Source: Lachnospiraceae bacterium UBA3814
Lineage (GTDB): Bacteria > Bacillota > Clostridia > Lachnospirales > Lachnospiraceae
Direction of reading: 5' to 3'
NCBI GenBank assembly: GCA_002368575.1
Contig: DFEA01000040.1
Coordinates: 1-64,000, forward strand
Length of the DNA stretch: 64,000 nucleotides
Translations under genes and position numbers: made by a program
The notes under the pieces: generated by a model
The model's database searches: none
What the model saw: the letters and a program-made list of their open reading frames with translations, nothing else
What the model was told of the DNA's origin: nothing
Shown: positions 49,374 through 58,521 of the stretch, in pieces
Layout of the letters: every line of letters starts with the position of its first letter
How positions within the stretch are numbered: position 1 is the stretch's first letter

Positions 49374-51143
49374 CTACAGGCCCGCCGGCTCCTGATCCTT
49401 AAATACCTCCCCGGGCCTTTTAAGGCTTACGGAGCCCTCGTTAACCTCATATATAAGATCACAGCTTCTTATGGTGGATAGCCTGTGCGCTATCACAATG
49501 AGCGTCTTATTGCCCTGAAAGCTGTTTATCGCTTCCATTACAGCTGCTTCCGTTGCGTTGTCAAGTGCCGATGTAGCCTCGTCAAGGACCAGGACAGAGG
49601 GATTATGGTAAAGAGCTCTTGCGATCCCTATTCTCTGGCGCTGCCCCCCGGAAAGCATTACACCTCTTTCTCCCACTCTTGTTTCGTAGCCCTCCGGGAG
49701 CGTTTCAATAAATTCCTCAAGCTGCGCTTCCCTTGCGGCCCTCTTTACTTCCTCAGTGTTTATTTCCTGCTCGTCTATACCGAAGGCGATATTTTTGAGG
49801 ATCGTATCATCTAACAGGTATATCTCCTGAGGAATATAACCTGTCATCCTGTGCCATTCATCCAAATGACTGTATATATCCGTTCCGTCCAGATAAATGC
49901 TCCCGGTCGAAGGGGTAAGCACTCCCAGCACCACATCCGCCAGTGTGGTCTTTCCCGCTCCTGACGGGCCTATCAGCGCTATGGAGGTGTTCTTTTTCAG
50001 GATAATGTTTACCGCTTCAAATACCGGCCTCTCACTCTCCGGATATCTGAAGGACACATTCCTTATCTCAACCTTATCCTCAAAGGTCAGCTCTCCCGGG
50101 ATATTCCTCTGCTTTTCCGCCCTCTCCAGCTCCTCTATCTGTCTGAGATCCTCGTAAAGGGCATTGACAGAGGCTTTGGCATAGCTTAGGGTCCCCATAT
50201 ATCCCGTTATCCGGTTAAAGGAGGGAAGCATACGGAACGCCGCGATGGCAAAGACCGAAAGCGTAGGTACAAAGCTCATAAGCTCCTCGGCGCTTCCGTA
50301 ATATATCCTGAAGGAAAGGGTCACCAGGAGGCTGCATATGCACACGGATTCCATTATAGGCTTGGGAAGGTAATTGTACAGCTGCTGCTTTCTCTGAAGC
50401 CGGGCCTCGTATACGGCGTAGTCCTCATAGCTTTTAAGAAAGTATCCTTCTCTGTTGAAGACCTTGATGTCCTTAATGCCATTAAATATCTGCAGCGAGA
50501 TCTGCGTTCCCCTTGCTCCCGCCACCCTGGCCTTTTCACCCAGGTCTCCCAGTATCCTCCGAAGCCACGAGGCGGCCACCAGGATGAATATCAGCAGTAT
50601 CGCCGCTACCGACAATGTCGTAACGACATCCTGCCGTATCAGAAAGCCTATCAGGACTACACACACGCTTGCCTCTGTAAGCAGCTGAAGCCCGGCACTC
50701 ACAAACTGCACGAACTGTGAAACATCAAGGCTTATGTTCCGCTGAAGCTCGGCGGTATTATGAATGACATGGAACAGATAAGACTGTCTGACATAAACAT
50801 TCATTATCTTTGTGGCCAGATATACCTGACAGCTCTTTGTGAAGCTTATAAGGGCGTTGTTCATATAGATAAGATAAACATTCTTTACTATATAGACGAC
50901 TATCAGGCACAGGGCCATGAACAGGACAAAGCCGGCTACGCTTTGAATCCCAAGCAGCTCCTTTACAAACGACAGGTACCTGTTTTCGTCTATCGCCGAC
51001 GGGTCCATAACGACCTCGACAAGCGGCAGGATCGCAGAAACGCCGAGAAGCTCGAGGCCTGTTCCGACAAGGATCACAAAAAACAGAAAGACCAGCCGCA
51101 GCTTTTGTTTTTTATTAAAAATATATCCTATACCTTTAAGCAT
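49374..51143 (-). CDS. ABC transporter, fused permease-ATPase (MsbA/PglK-like flippase) 2
   Basis: 589 aa, a paralogue of 26667. N-terminal helices begin LVFLFFVILVGTGLELLGVS. ATPase domain with ALIGPSGAGKTTLADVVLG, LSGGQRQRIGIARALYHNPS, VLVLDEATSALD and VIAHRLST. Half-transporter that should form a homodimer and flip a lipid-linked glycan. The start codon has only a weak AAGAAAA upstream. It belongs to the middle of the minus-strand cluster, where glycosyltransferases precede it and nonulosonate genes follow. Confidence 0.85.
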   Translation of the reverse strand: MLKGIGYIFNKKQKLRLVFLFFVILVGTGLELLGVSAILPLVEVVMDPSAIDENRYLSFVKELLGIQSVAGFVLFMALCLIVVYIVKNVYLIYMNNALISFTKSCQVYLATKIMNVYVRQSYLFHVIHNTAELQRNISLDVSQFVQFVSAGLQLLTEASVCVVLIGFLIRQDVVTTLSVAAILLIFILVAASWLRRILGDLGEKARVAGARGTQISLQIFNGIKDIKVFNREGYFLKSYEDYAVYEARLQRKQQLYNYLPKPIMESVCICSLLVTLSFRIYYGSAEELMSFVPTLSVFAIAAFRMLPSFNRITGYMGTLSYAKASVNALYEDLRQIEELERAEKQRNIPGELTFEDKVEIRNVSFRYPESERPVFEAVNIILKKNTSIALIGPSGAGKTTLADVVLGVLTPSTGSIYLDGTDIYSHLDEWHRMTGYIPQEIYLLDDTILKNIAFGIDEQEINTEEVKRAAREAQLEEFIETLPEGYETRVGERGVMLSGGQRQRIGIARALYHNPSVLVLDEATSALDNATEAAVMEAINSFQGNKTLIVIAHRLSTIRSCDLIYEVNEGSVSLKRPGEVFKDQEPAGL

Positions 51144-51153
51144 ATTTTCTTAA

Positions 51154-51280
51154 CTGTTCAGTACCTTCACAGTTACGAGCCGCAAGCCCATAAAAATCGC
51201 CTTCGGCGATGGGACTTGCTATGGCTTATATAAGTTTTATCACGGACTACGCAGTAAATGCGTAGTCCTGTCCTGAACAG
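51154..51280. repeat. Multi-hairpin element between GT2 and ABC transporter genes
   Basis: Outer stem CTGTTCAG (51154-51161) with CTGAACAG (51273-51280). Inside are a long hairpin (51178-51226; GCAAG-CCC and ATCGCC arms around a TTC loop) and a perfect ten-base hairpin GGACTACGCA/TGCGTAGTCC (51244-51268). No T-run follows, so transcription probably continues through it. Confidence 0.55.
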
Positions 51281-51283
51281 GTA

Positions 51284-52336
51284 CTATCTTTCTCTGTAAT
51301 AATGATATGCCATATAAAGCGTCACAGACCTTTTCAACAGCCTGTAGGGGCGGATGAGCCCGGGGTAATATTCCGAAAACAGGCGGTTTTTTTCCATGCC
51401 GGGACAGTTTGCCAGCACGGCACCCCTTATCTCCGACAGCAAACGGCGTCTTTCCTTAAAGCCCGCATTCACCCTCCATACATGCACAAGCCCCATGACA
51501 AACACCTGTCCGAAATAACCAAAGCTTATCAGCTCTTTTCTGCTTTCGTATATACCAAGACGTCTGGCGGTCTTTAAAAAGAAATCACCCGCGCTCAGCC
51601 TGTCCTCTATCTTGTTTATCGTCATGTCATTACAGGTGGACCCGGGATTTACATAGTAATAATAAAGGGGCTCTGAAACTACCGCTATCCTTTTCGACAT
51701 AATGTAGAAATAAGCGGCGACGGCATTGTCCTCGTAAAAGATATTCTCAGGAAAGAACAGGTCATTATCGGTCAGGGTGGATCTTAAGTATATCTTGTTC
51801 CACATATTCTCACCGAGGCATATGGTCCTTTCCGTCTGCTCCGGGGTTATATCCCCCTCCCGAAAATTGGAAGGTACAAGCTCTCCCTCAGGAACTGAAA
51901 GGCTCCTATCCCTGACCGTAAGGCTATAGCAGGTCGCGCAGTCAGCACCGGTCTCCTCCGCCCTTCTGATAAGCTTATAATACATATCCCTGTGTACCCA
52001 GTCGTCCGAATCGACAAAGCCGATCCATTTCCCCGCGGCAGCTCTCAGCCCGGTATTCCTTGCCGCGCCCTGCCTGCCGTTTCTGTCCCGGGCTATGACC
52101 CTTATAAGCTCCGGAAACCTGCGCTCATAATCCCTGAGGACATTAAGCGAATCATCGGTGGAGCAGTCATCGACAAATATCACCTCATATTTTCCAAGGG
52201 TGCCCACAGACTGGTCGATAAGCGACTCGACGCACTCGTTCAGCATGTTGTTTCTGTTCATATTGTATACAGGGACGATTATACTTAAGAGTAACGTATC
52301 CTTCCTGTCACAAAGCATTTCGTTATCATCCATCAC
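51284..52336 (-). CDS. GT2 family glycosyltransferase
   Basis: 350 aa GT-A fold. LLSIIVPVYNMNRNNML, VIFVDDCSTDDSLNVL, RQGAARNTGLRAAAGKWIGF with the metal motif VDSDDWVH, and a later ENIFYEDNAVAAYF region. Transfers a sugar from a nucleotide donor to the growing glycan at the inner face of the membrane. No membrane helix. It overlaps the GT8 gene by 11 bases. Confidence 0.88.
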   Translation of the reverse strand: MMDDNEMLCDRKDTLLLSIIVPVYNMNRNNMLNECVESLIDQSVGTLGKYEVIFVDDCSTDDSLNVLRDYERRFPELIRVIARDRNGRQGAARNTGLRAAAGKWIGFVDSDDWVHRDMYYKLIRRAEETGADCATCYSLTVRDRSLSVPEGELVPSNFREGDITPEQTERTICLGENMWNKIYLRSTLTDNDLFFPENIFYEDNAVAAYFYIMSKRIAVVSEPLYYYYVNPGSTCNDMTINKIEDRLSAGDFFLKTARRLGIYESRKELISFGYFGQVFVMGLVHVWRVNAGFKERRRLLSEIRGAVLANCPGMEKNRLFSEYYPGLIRPYRLLKRSVTLYMAYHYYRER

Positions 52337-53321
52337 TTACGCGCTTCCTTACTGCCTCCCTTATATTGTACAGCAGCATCCAGGGCCCCGTCAGCATAAG
52401 GTTTGATGCCTTCCATCGGAAATAGTCCCATCCTGATCTTACCCCGGCTCTTAAGGCGTAGCGCCACCAGATATCCCCCCTTACGGCAGAGGAATAATGC
52501 CTCCTGTAGCCAGAGTTCCAGGGCCTCCCTCCCGTAAAGTGCATTATGCGGGCGTTCCTTAACACATTTGCCTCCTCCCTGTAATGCACGCTTCCCGTCT
52601 GGCAGTTATAAAGCATGGGGTCCAGGGCAAGTATCTCATCCGCAAAAAAGAAATTTATAAAATCCTGATCAGGATATATCAGATAATCATTGATCGAATA
52701 TGTATAATCGATCAGCTCCTGTGCCCGGTATCTGTCCCTCAGGCCCTTTAGGTCCAGAAGGAGCACTCCCGAATTATAGTATTCTCTTGTAACCGGGCAG
52801 ATACATTCTCTTTCCGCATCCGCCCGGGAGCACCTTACGAGGCTTAAAAATTCCTCCGGGCTTTTCCCCACCATTCCCTGTTTCAGCCTGTTTCCGAAGC
52901 TGAGTATGGCAGTATCCCGGCAGGCCCCTATCAGCCTGCCGTTAAGCTCTGAAGCATATAAGCCGGCCAGGCTTCCGTTCACGATGGTATCCGTATCCAG
53001 ATACAGTATCCTTTCTACGGAGGCGTCAAGTATCCATGGGGAGTATATCCTGAAAAAGGTCTCCACAGGCCAGCGTTTAAGGTTAAACCCGTCAAGCCCT
53101 GCCTTAAAGTCCTTATCGATCTGAACAAGCTTCAGCTCCCCGTTATCGAATCTGTCAATGACCCCCCTGAGAATACCGATACCCTTTTCTGTAGGCATAT
53201 TGTCCCTTATGATATAAACGGATATGCTCTCCTCTCTGTTGTTTTCAAACAGAGATTCAAGCATGGCCGAAGCATAATCTATATAATTGTCGTCCAGAAG
53301 GATCAAAATATTCAGTGTCAT
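52326..53321 (-). CDS. GT8 family glycosyltransferase
   Basis: 331 aa. GT8 features: N-terminal ILILLDDNYIDYASAMLESL, the DxD motif ILYLDTDTIVNGS, NSGVLLLDLKG and PDQDFINFFF. Family members are retaining galactosyl- or glucosyltransferases (WaaJ, LgtC type). The ATG overlaps the stop of the upstream gene by four bases, so translation is coupled. Probable sugar donor UDP-Gal or UDP-Glc, not determined. Confidence 0.9.
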   Translation of the reverse strand: MTLNILILLDDNYIDYASAMLESLFENNREESISVYIIRDNMPTEKGIGILRGVIDRFDNGELKLVQIDKDFKAGLDGFNLKRWPVETFFRIYSPWILDASVERILYLDTDTIVNGSLAGLYASELNGRLIGACRDTAILSFGNRLKQGMVGKSPEEFLSLVRCSRADAERECICPVTREYYNSGVLLLDLKGLRDRYRAQELIDYTYSINDYLIYPDQDFINFFFADEILALDPMLYNCQTGSVHYREEANVLRNARIMHFTGGRPWNSGYRRHYSSAVRGDIWWRYALRAGVRSGWDYFRWKASNLMLTGPWMLLYNIREAVRKRVSDG

Positions 53322-54292
53322 TGCGCACCTTTTGAAAAGAGCTTTGCAAGCTGCTTTTTTATTCCCTCCGGGTTAGCGTTTCTTAAAAGCTTTTTATAGA
53401 GGGTATCCGTATAGCTGTAGTAAAATTCCAATGACAGCCCTTTATCCACCTTAAGCCTTTCCGGCCTCCAGTCCTCCTTGAGATTTCGCTGCGCCTCCCT
53501 GAGGCTCTTCTTTTTAGTGTGAGTGGCGCTTTCACCGAAGCCCCTGTTTTCTATAAAGGTCTGAACGGGATATACTGTATACATATCTCTCAGACTCTGT
53601 TCATAGCACCATCGTATCGCCCAGGAATCGATAGCTCCGTTCATCTGGTCCTTAAGCATCTGCGCCATATCTCCGCCGCCGCGGTTAAGCCTCCTCTGAA
53701 GCCTGCTGTCCTTTAAAAACCTGTCATAGGAGGATACCTCCCAGTCTACGAGCCTCCACCGGTCCCTCCAGGTTCCCCAGCCCCAGCTGCATCCCCGATA
53801 GCTATAGTAGATGTCATGAGGATAGCGCCTGAGCCTTCTGAGATACGGGGTATAGCCGCTTATGGACCAGATATCCGGAACATCCCTGTAATAATCGAGA
53901 CATTTTTTCATAAAGGACAGAAAATGCCTTTCGGTTATCAGGTCATCCTCCAGTACTATTGCCTCTCCAAAGCGCTCCATGATATCGCTTACACCCGAGA
54001 TAACGCTTGCGGCAAGGCCTTTGTTTGCGGGACTTGTGCTTATGTCAGTGCTTAAAAAGCACTTCCTTTCCCTAAGCTCCTCTGAGATCTCTACGCACTC
54101 ACGTACCTTTTCAGCATCCCCGGCCTTACGCGGCCCGTCTATAAAAATAAATACCCGAAACTCCTCTGCTCCCGTATTCTTACAAAGAGCCCCAAGGGTC
54201 TCCCTTAAAAGCTTTGGTCTGTTATAAGCAAAAACCGCTATCGGCGGATTTTCATGATAAGCCTGAGTCATCTGTTCTACCGCCTGTATCAT
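53318..54292 (-). CDS. GT-A type sugar transferase
   Basis: 324 aa, or 317 aa if started at the next ATG (54271); neither start has a clear ribosome binding site and both overlap the preceding gene. IAVFAYNRPKLLRETLGALC with VFIFIDGPRK, the acidic motif AIVLEDDLITERHFLSFM and the aromatic SYRGCSWGWGTWRDRW match the group of bacterial sugar transferases related to GNT-I (GT13-like). Cytosolic. Adds one residue of the repeat unit. Confidence 0.82.
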   Translation of the reverse strand: MIQAVEQMTQAYHENPPIAVFAYNRPKLLRETLGALCKNTGAEEFRVFIFIDGPRKAGDAEKVRECVEISEELRERKCFLSTDISTSPANKGLAASVISGVSDIMERFGEAIVLEDDLITERHFLSFMKKCLDYYRDVPDIWSISGYTPYLRRLRRYPHDIYYSYRGCSWGWGTWRDRWRLVDWEVSSYDRFLKDSRLQRRLNRGGGDMAQMLKDQMNGAIDSWAIRWCYEQSLRDMYTVYPVQTFIENRGFGESATHTKKKSLREAQRNLKEDWRPERLKVDKGLSLEFYYSYTDTLYKKLLRNANPEGIKKQLAKLFSKGAQ

Positions 54293-55562
54293 CCGCAGAG
54301 CAACACATCAGTTCCCTGTATATCCCCTTATATTCAAGATAACCTTTGTTTATGTCATATAAGGAGCCGGCATACTCTGCAGCGCTTTCGCACATATCCT
54401 GTACTGCCTCTCCCGCCTCAAACAGCTCCGAGATATACTCTGCCGCCCTTGCCGGCTCATCAAAGGGATAGAGGAAGCCGTCGATCCCGTCCCTTAACAT
54501 CGATCCGGTCCCACCTGCGTCACTTGCGACACAGGGAACCCCGAGGATCATTGCCTCTCCCAGCGAATTGGAGGAATTTTCCATGACGGAAGGCTGAAGA
54601 TACACATTTGACCGAAGATATCTTTCCTTCATTTCCTCCGCGTTAAGGCTTCCGGTAAAGCAGATATTGTCTTCAAGGCCGTAGTCTTTGATGCATTCAC
54701 ATATATATTTCGAATATGAGTCCCGCTTAAGCCATTCCTTAAGGCCATGAGGGATCATGCCCTTTCCTGCGGCGTAAAGCCTGACGTCACTGTATTTCTT
54801 CTTTAACTCCTTTATTATCAGCAGTGCTATGTGCATACCCTTTACCGGATAATAGGACTGCGACATAAAGACCGAATGCTTTTCACATTCTGAATACCTC
54901 CAGCCCTCCCCGTTATAGAAGGGCCTTCTCAGGAATTCGCTTCCGTGAAAATACTTAAGTCCCGGATTTACCCGCATCACGGTATCGTGATCCCACCGGG
55001 TCCTCCCTATCACGTTCCTGCTTTCCCTTAAGGCTGCAAGCTCAAATTCTCCGCGCTTTAAAAATTTGAGCTTCTGTTCAAGGATGCTGTCTTTTCTTAT
55101 AAGGTCTCTGAAGGTATGTCTTCTGATCACCCTTTCAGGCAGAAGCTCCGTATATTTTTCTCCTATGAAATATATAAGGCCCTGGATCGAGATCACCGTT
55201 CTTTCCGGTCTTCCATAGGCTCTCAGCATGCAAAGGGTGTGAACATATTCCGTGCCCCAGATATGGACGATATCCGGCGAAAGCTCCCTGAGCACCGCGC
55301 GCAGGCTTTCCTCAAGCGCCTTATCGTACCTAAGCTCCGGGGACGGCTCTTCATAAAAGCCGAAATACCGAAGCTCTCCGGCTCTTCCTCGTACAACCGT
55401 TCTGCTGCTTTTCTGGGGATAGAATACGAACAGCTCGGTTTCCGGATCCTTCATAAGGAGCTCTGAAAGCTCATGACACCAGCCGCCGCCGTTTCCGTCC
55501 CTGATCCCCTCCTTATCCGCGATCCGGGGAAGTATAGAATTGACCATCCATGCTATTTTCAT
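54252..55562 (-). CDS. GT4 family glycosyltransferase
   Basis: 436 aa from ATG 55562 (MKIAWMVNSILP). The frame extends to a TTG at 55583, but neither start has a good ribosome binding site. GT-B fold with a C-terminal donor domain: SQSYYPVKGMHIALLIIKEL, DNICFTGSLNAEEMKERYL and the nucleotide-binding ENSSNSLGEAMILGVPCVAS, whose E...E motif is typical of retaining GT4 enzymes. Long N-terminal acceptor domain. Donor unknown. Confidence 0.87.
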   Translation of the reverse strand: MKIAWMVNSILPRIADKEGIRDGNGGGWCHELSELLMKDPETELFVFYPQKSSRTVVRGRAGELRYFGFYEEPSPELRYDKALEESLRAVLRELSPDIVHIWGTEYVHTLCMLRAYGRPERTVISIQGLIYFIGEKYTELLPERVIRRHTFRDLIRKDSILEQKLKFLKRGEFELAALRESRNVIGRTRWDHDTVMRVNPGLKYFHGSEFLRRPFYNGEGWRYSECEKHSVFMSQSYYPVKGMHIALLIIKELKKKYSDVRLYAAGKGMIPHGLKEWLKRDSYSKYICECIKDYGLEDNICFTGSLNAEEMKERYLRSNVYLQPSVMENSSNSLGEAMILGVPCVASDAGGTGSMLRDGIDGFLYPFDEPARAAEYISELFEAGEAVQDMCESAAEYAGSLYDINKGYLEYKGIYRELMCCSADDTGGRTDDSGLS

Positions 55563-55600
55563 GCTGTTTTCATGCCGGTACAAGTGCAGGACCCGCAGGG

Positions 55601-55662
55601 GACAGGCAGTAAAGGCCGCAGCAACTCACCAAAGGGTGAACCGCTTTAAAGAGCCGCCTGTC
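55601..55662. repeat. Compound hairpin between two GT4 genes
   Basis: Outer stem GACAGGC (55601-55607) with GCCTGTC (55656-55662), inner hairpin TCACC/GGTGA (55626-55639). It overlaps the stop codon of the upstream double glycosyltransferase. No T-run. Confidence 0.5.
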
Positions 55663-57958
55663 AGGACTGTATATCAAGCTCCCTGACAAGCTTTTTTGCC
55701 TGTGAGACATTGTTTTTCCTTTTAAGAACAAACGCTCTGGCCCGCTCTCCCTTTTCCTTAAGCTCCTCCCCGTCCTTATTCAGGATCTTCTTAAGGGCCG
55801 CGGCCATCCCCCGCGGACCTTCTTCTTCCGTAAGATACACCTTGTCATAATATTCCCCAGGCATTCCCGGAAGACGCGTCATAAGCACCGGCCTGCCCGA
55901 AACCATATATTCCATGGTCTTTGACGGAAACGAGTAGCTGGTATAATCATCTCCCGACGGCCTCGGATTTACTAAAAGGAAAGCCTCTCTCTGGGCTTTC
56001 AGCGCTTCCTGCTCCATCACATTGCCATGGTAGATGATCTCAGGATGGGTTAAGGATATTTCCTCAAGCACCTCTTTCATGTCTCCGTCTCCGTAGATAT
56101 GAAGTGAAGCGTCCTTGATCCCCGCTTCGATAAAACCGTCTACAAGGTCCTTTATCCCATACCTTTCATGTATCGAGCCCGTATAGACCACCTTCTTTTC
56201 CCTGATAACTGAAGGCACTCCGCGGGACCGCTCCCTTATGTCTGCAAGCCCCTCTATAACGGTATAGGGACGATGACCTGGGTTTATCCTGCTGTTCATC
56301 TGAGCCGTAAGAAAGATATATTTATCCGCCTGTCTCAGCAGAAGGCTGCTGACGGCCGAGTAGATCCTGTCGTGTGAGGTGTATACAAATTCCGGAAGGT
56401 CGGTCACCACCGCTATATACTGTTTACCGCTTACACGCGATGCAAGAAAGCTTCCGAGCGCCGCCGGGGCATTCAGGATATCCGCGATAAAAAAGGTCTT
56501 ATTATCCGATCCCTTCGCAAGCCTCAGACACCTGAAAAAGCTGGAAAAAACCGCGCTTATGTCCTTTATTCCGTGTTTATTGACAAGCGGGAGATAATTG
56601 TAGATCACTCCGCCCGAAAGCTCCGCCCTCCCCTTAAAGAAAAGCCTGTTATAATTATCCTCTGTAACAGGAAGCTCGCTTACGGCGTATACCTTTATTC
56701 CGGGGAGCGCCGCAAGCCCCTCGGCAAGAAGCCTGTTATATTTCTGCACCGCCTGTCCGGGTTTTTTTCCGGCGTTCTTAAAGAGCTCCGAAAAGCATCT
56801 TTTCGAGCACATAAAGGACGAATATATTATGGTCCTTTCCCCCGGCTCCTCACAAAGGCAGCTGTCCAGAGCCTCAATGAAGCCTGAGGCTGTATTTTCA
56901 AAGCTGTATTCCGCAGATTTCTTTTTCCCGGCAGCCCCCATTTCCCTGCGCTTGCCGGGATCATCCATAAGCTCTGCAATTACAGCCGCAAAACCCTCCT
57001 TATCATAAGGGTCTGTGATACGGCCCGTTTTTCCATCCTCAACAAGATCATAGGAGCCATCGGCATATTTTGAAGTGATGACCGGAAGCGCACAGCACAT
57101 GGCCTCAAGGGTCACAAGCCCGAAGCAGTCCTCCCTGGTGGGCAGGATGAACAGTGAGCTCTTTTCATACAGCTCTGTCAAAGCCGCTTCATCCACAAAG
57201 CCCCTGAAGGTGACACGGTCCTCAAGCTTAAGCTCCCTGCAGAGCGCCTTAAGCTCTTCCTCATCGGGACCCTTTCCGACGACCTCCAGCTTAAAGCTTC
57301 TGTCTTTTATTAATGAAAGCGCATCAAGGAGCAGATCAAGCCCCTTGCGTTTTATCAGGCTTCCGACAAACAAAAGAGGGCCGTCCTCACGGTATTCCTT
57401 TCCCGAGCCCTCATATCTGCTTATGTCTACCGCAAGCTCACTTATATGGATCCTTCCTTCATCTGCCCCCAGATATATCTGATTCTCCTTTGTCCTTGTG
57501 GAGCTTGCGATAAATGCCCTGGAGCCTTTTATGATATATTTTCTGGAGAGCTTCTGCAGTAAGCCTATGCTGCGCTCCGAAAACCTTGTTCCGTCAGACC
57601 AGGAAATATACGGTACCCCGTTTGCCCGGCACCAGCTTCCTGCAAGGATCGAGGTGTAATTATACTCAGAGGATACAACCACGTCGGGATCTATCGCTGA
57701 AAGCTCCTTTCCTATGCCGTATGAAAGGATCACCTCGTGAACATCCATGCTGTTCTTCAGACAAAAGACCTTTGATCTGAGAAAGACGGCGTTCGAAAGC
57801 TTCTTCTCGTCTGCCCTCCAGGCTCTCTGGGTCTTCTCGTTCCCCGCCGAAAAAATGATATATATGTCATATCGATGGGAATAATGCTTCTGAAGGAAGC
57901 TGAAAAAATCCACTCTGTAGGGAGCAGGCTGGTTTGTTATAATTGCTATCCTTTTCAT
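55661..57958 (-). CDS. Double GT4 glycosyltransferase (two fused GT-B modules)
   Basis: 765 aa, about twice the usual GT4 length. Module 1 (1 to about 385) begins MKRIAIITNQPAPYRVDFFS and has GPLLFVGSLIKRKGLDLLLD and FILPTREDCFGLVTLEAMCC. Module 2 (about 390-765) begins TIIYSSFMCSKRC and has KKVVYTGSIHERYGIKDLVD and SYSFPSKTMEYMVSGRPVLM. Each should transfer its own sugar, so one polypeptide could add two consecutive residues. The next gene starts three bases downstream. No membrane segment. Confidence 0.88.
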   Translation of the reverse strand: MKRIAIITNQPAPYRVDFFSFLQKHYSHRYDIYIIFSAGNEKTQRAWRADEKKLSNAVFLRSKVFCLKNSMDVHEVILSYGIGKELSAIDPDVVVSSEYNYTSILAGSWCRANGVPYISWSDGTRFSERSIGLLQKLSRKYIIKGSRAFIASSTRTKENQIYLGADEGRIHISELAVDISRYEGSGKEYREDGPLLFVGSLIKRKGLDLLLDALSLIKDRSFKLEVVGKGPDEEELKALCRELKLEDRVTFRGFVDEAALTELYEKSSLFILPTREDCFGLVTLEAMCCALPVITSKYADGSYDLVEDGKTGRITDPYDKEGFAAVIAELMDDPGKRREMGAAGKKKSAEYSFENTASGFIEALDSCLCEEPGERTIIYSSFMCSKRCFSELFKNAGKKPGQAVQKYNRLLAEGLAALPGIKVYAVSELPVTEDNYNRLFFKGRAELSGGVIYNYLPLVNKHGIKDISAVFSSFFRCLRLAKGSDNKTFFIADILNAPAALGSFLASRVSGKQYIAVVTDLPEFVYTSHDRIYSAVSSLLLRQADKYIFLTAQMNSRINPGHRPYTVIEGLADIRERSRGVPSVIREKKVVYTGSIHERYGIKDLVDGFIEAGIKDASLHIYGDGDMKEVLEEISLTHPEIIYHGNVMEQEALKAQREAFLLVNPRPSGDDYTSYSFPSKTMEYMVSGRPVLMTRLPGMPGEYYDKVYLTEEEGPRGMAAALKKILNKDGEELKEKGERARAFVLKRKNNVSQAKKLVRELDIQS

Positions 57959-57961
57959 GAT

Positions 57962-58417
57962 CTATTCCACATTGGTGGAATGAAACAGATACTTAAGCTT
58001 TTTAAGCACCGCATAAAAAACTCCGTTATCCACCGCTTCCCTCCACATTGATGCCTTGGAGCGGCCTCCCAGCACATATTTGCTTAAGACACCCTTAAGG
58101 ACATCTATGTCCTTAAGGTGAGCCTTTTCAACCGCTTTAAGCTCGTCCTCGGCAGTCTTTATCCGGTACCTGGTATAGACATATGGGTAATTTCTGTCCA
58201 CAAGTGCGGTCTTGCCCGCGGTTTTTACAAAATCCAGGAGATTGGAGTCAAAGACCGGGATCTGTATAAGCTTGTATTCCCCGTTTCCGTCGTAAAAATG
58301 CGATACCGACTTGCCCTGGGTCTTTTCAAACCATGGGATGAACCTTACAAGGGCATCCACGTCCCTCATATACTGCTTTCTTATCTTTTCGCTTGTTTTT
58401 TCTTCCTGTCCGTACAT
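57962..58417 (-). CDS. Small protein of unknown function (possibly DUF6508-like)
   Basis: 151 aa from ATG 58417 (MYGQEEKTSEK), with AAAGG eight bases upstream; the frame continues to a GTG at 58465. Charged, no signal peptide or membrane segment. The stretches DVDALVRFIPWFEK and ASMWREAVDNGVFYAVLKKL recall the DUF6508 family, but this is a weak impression. It sits between the double GT4 and the GT39-like gene, three bases from the former. An extended -10 motif (TGTTATACT, minus strand, near 58450) could start a transcript here. Confidence 0.5.
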   Translation of the reverse strand: MYGQEEKTSEKIRKQYMRDVDALVRFIPWFEKTQGKSVSHFYDGNGEYKLIQIPVFDSNLLDFVKTAGKTALVDRNYPYVYTRYRIKTAEDELKAVEKAHLKDIDVLKGVLSKYVLGGRSKASMWREAVDNGVFYAVLKKLKYLFHSTNVE

Positions 58418-58521
58418 TTCATATACCTTTTCAAAACCTGACCAATACAGTATAACAGATACCACTCCGTTTTTCCACTATATATACGCCCCATATTGCC
58501 CCCGACCACATTATACTGCGC

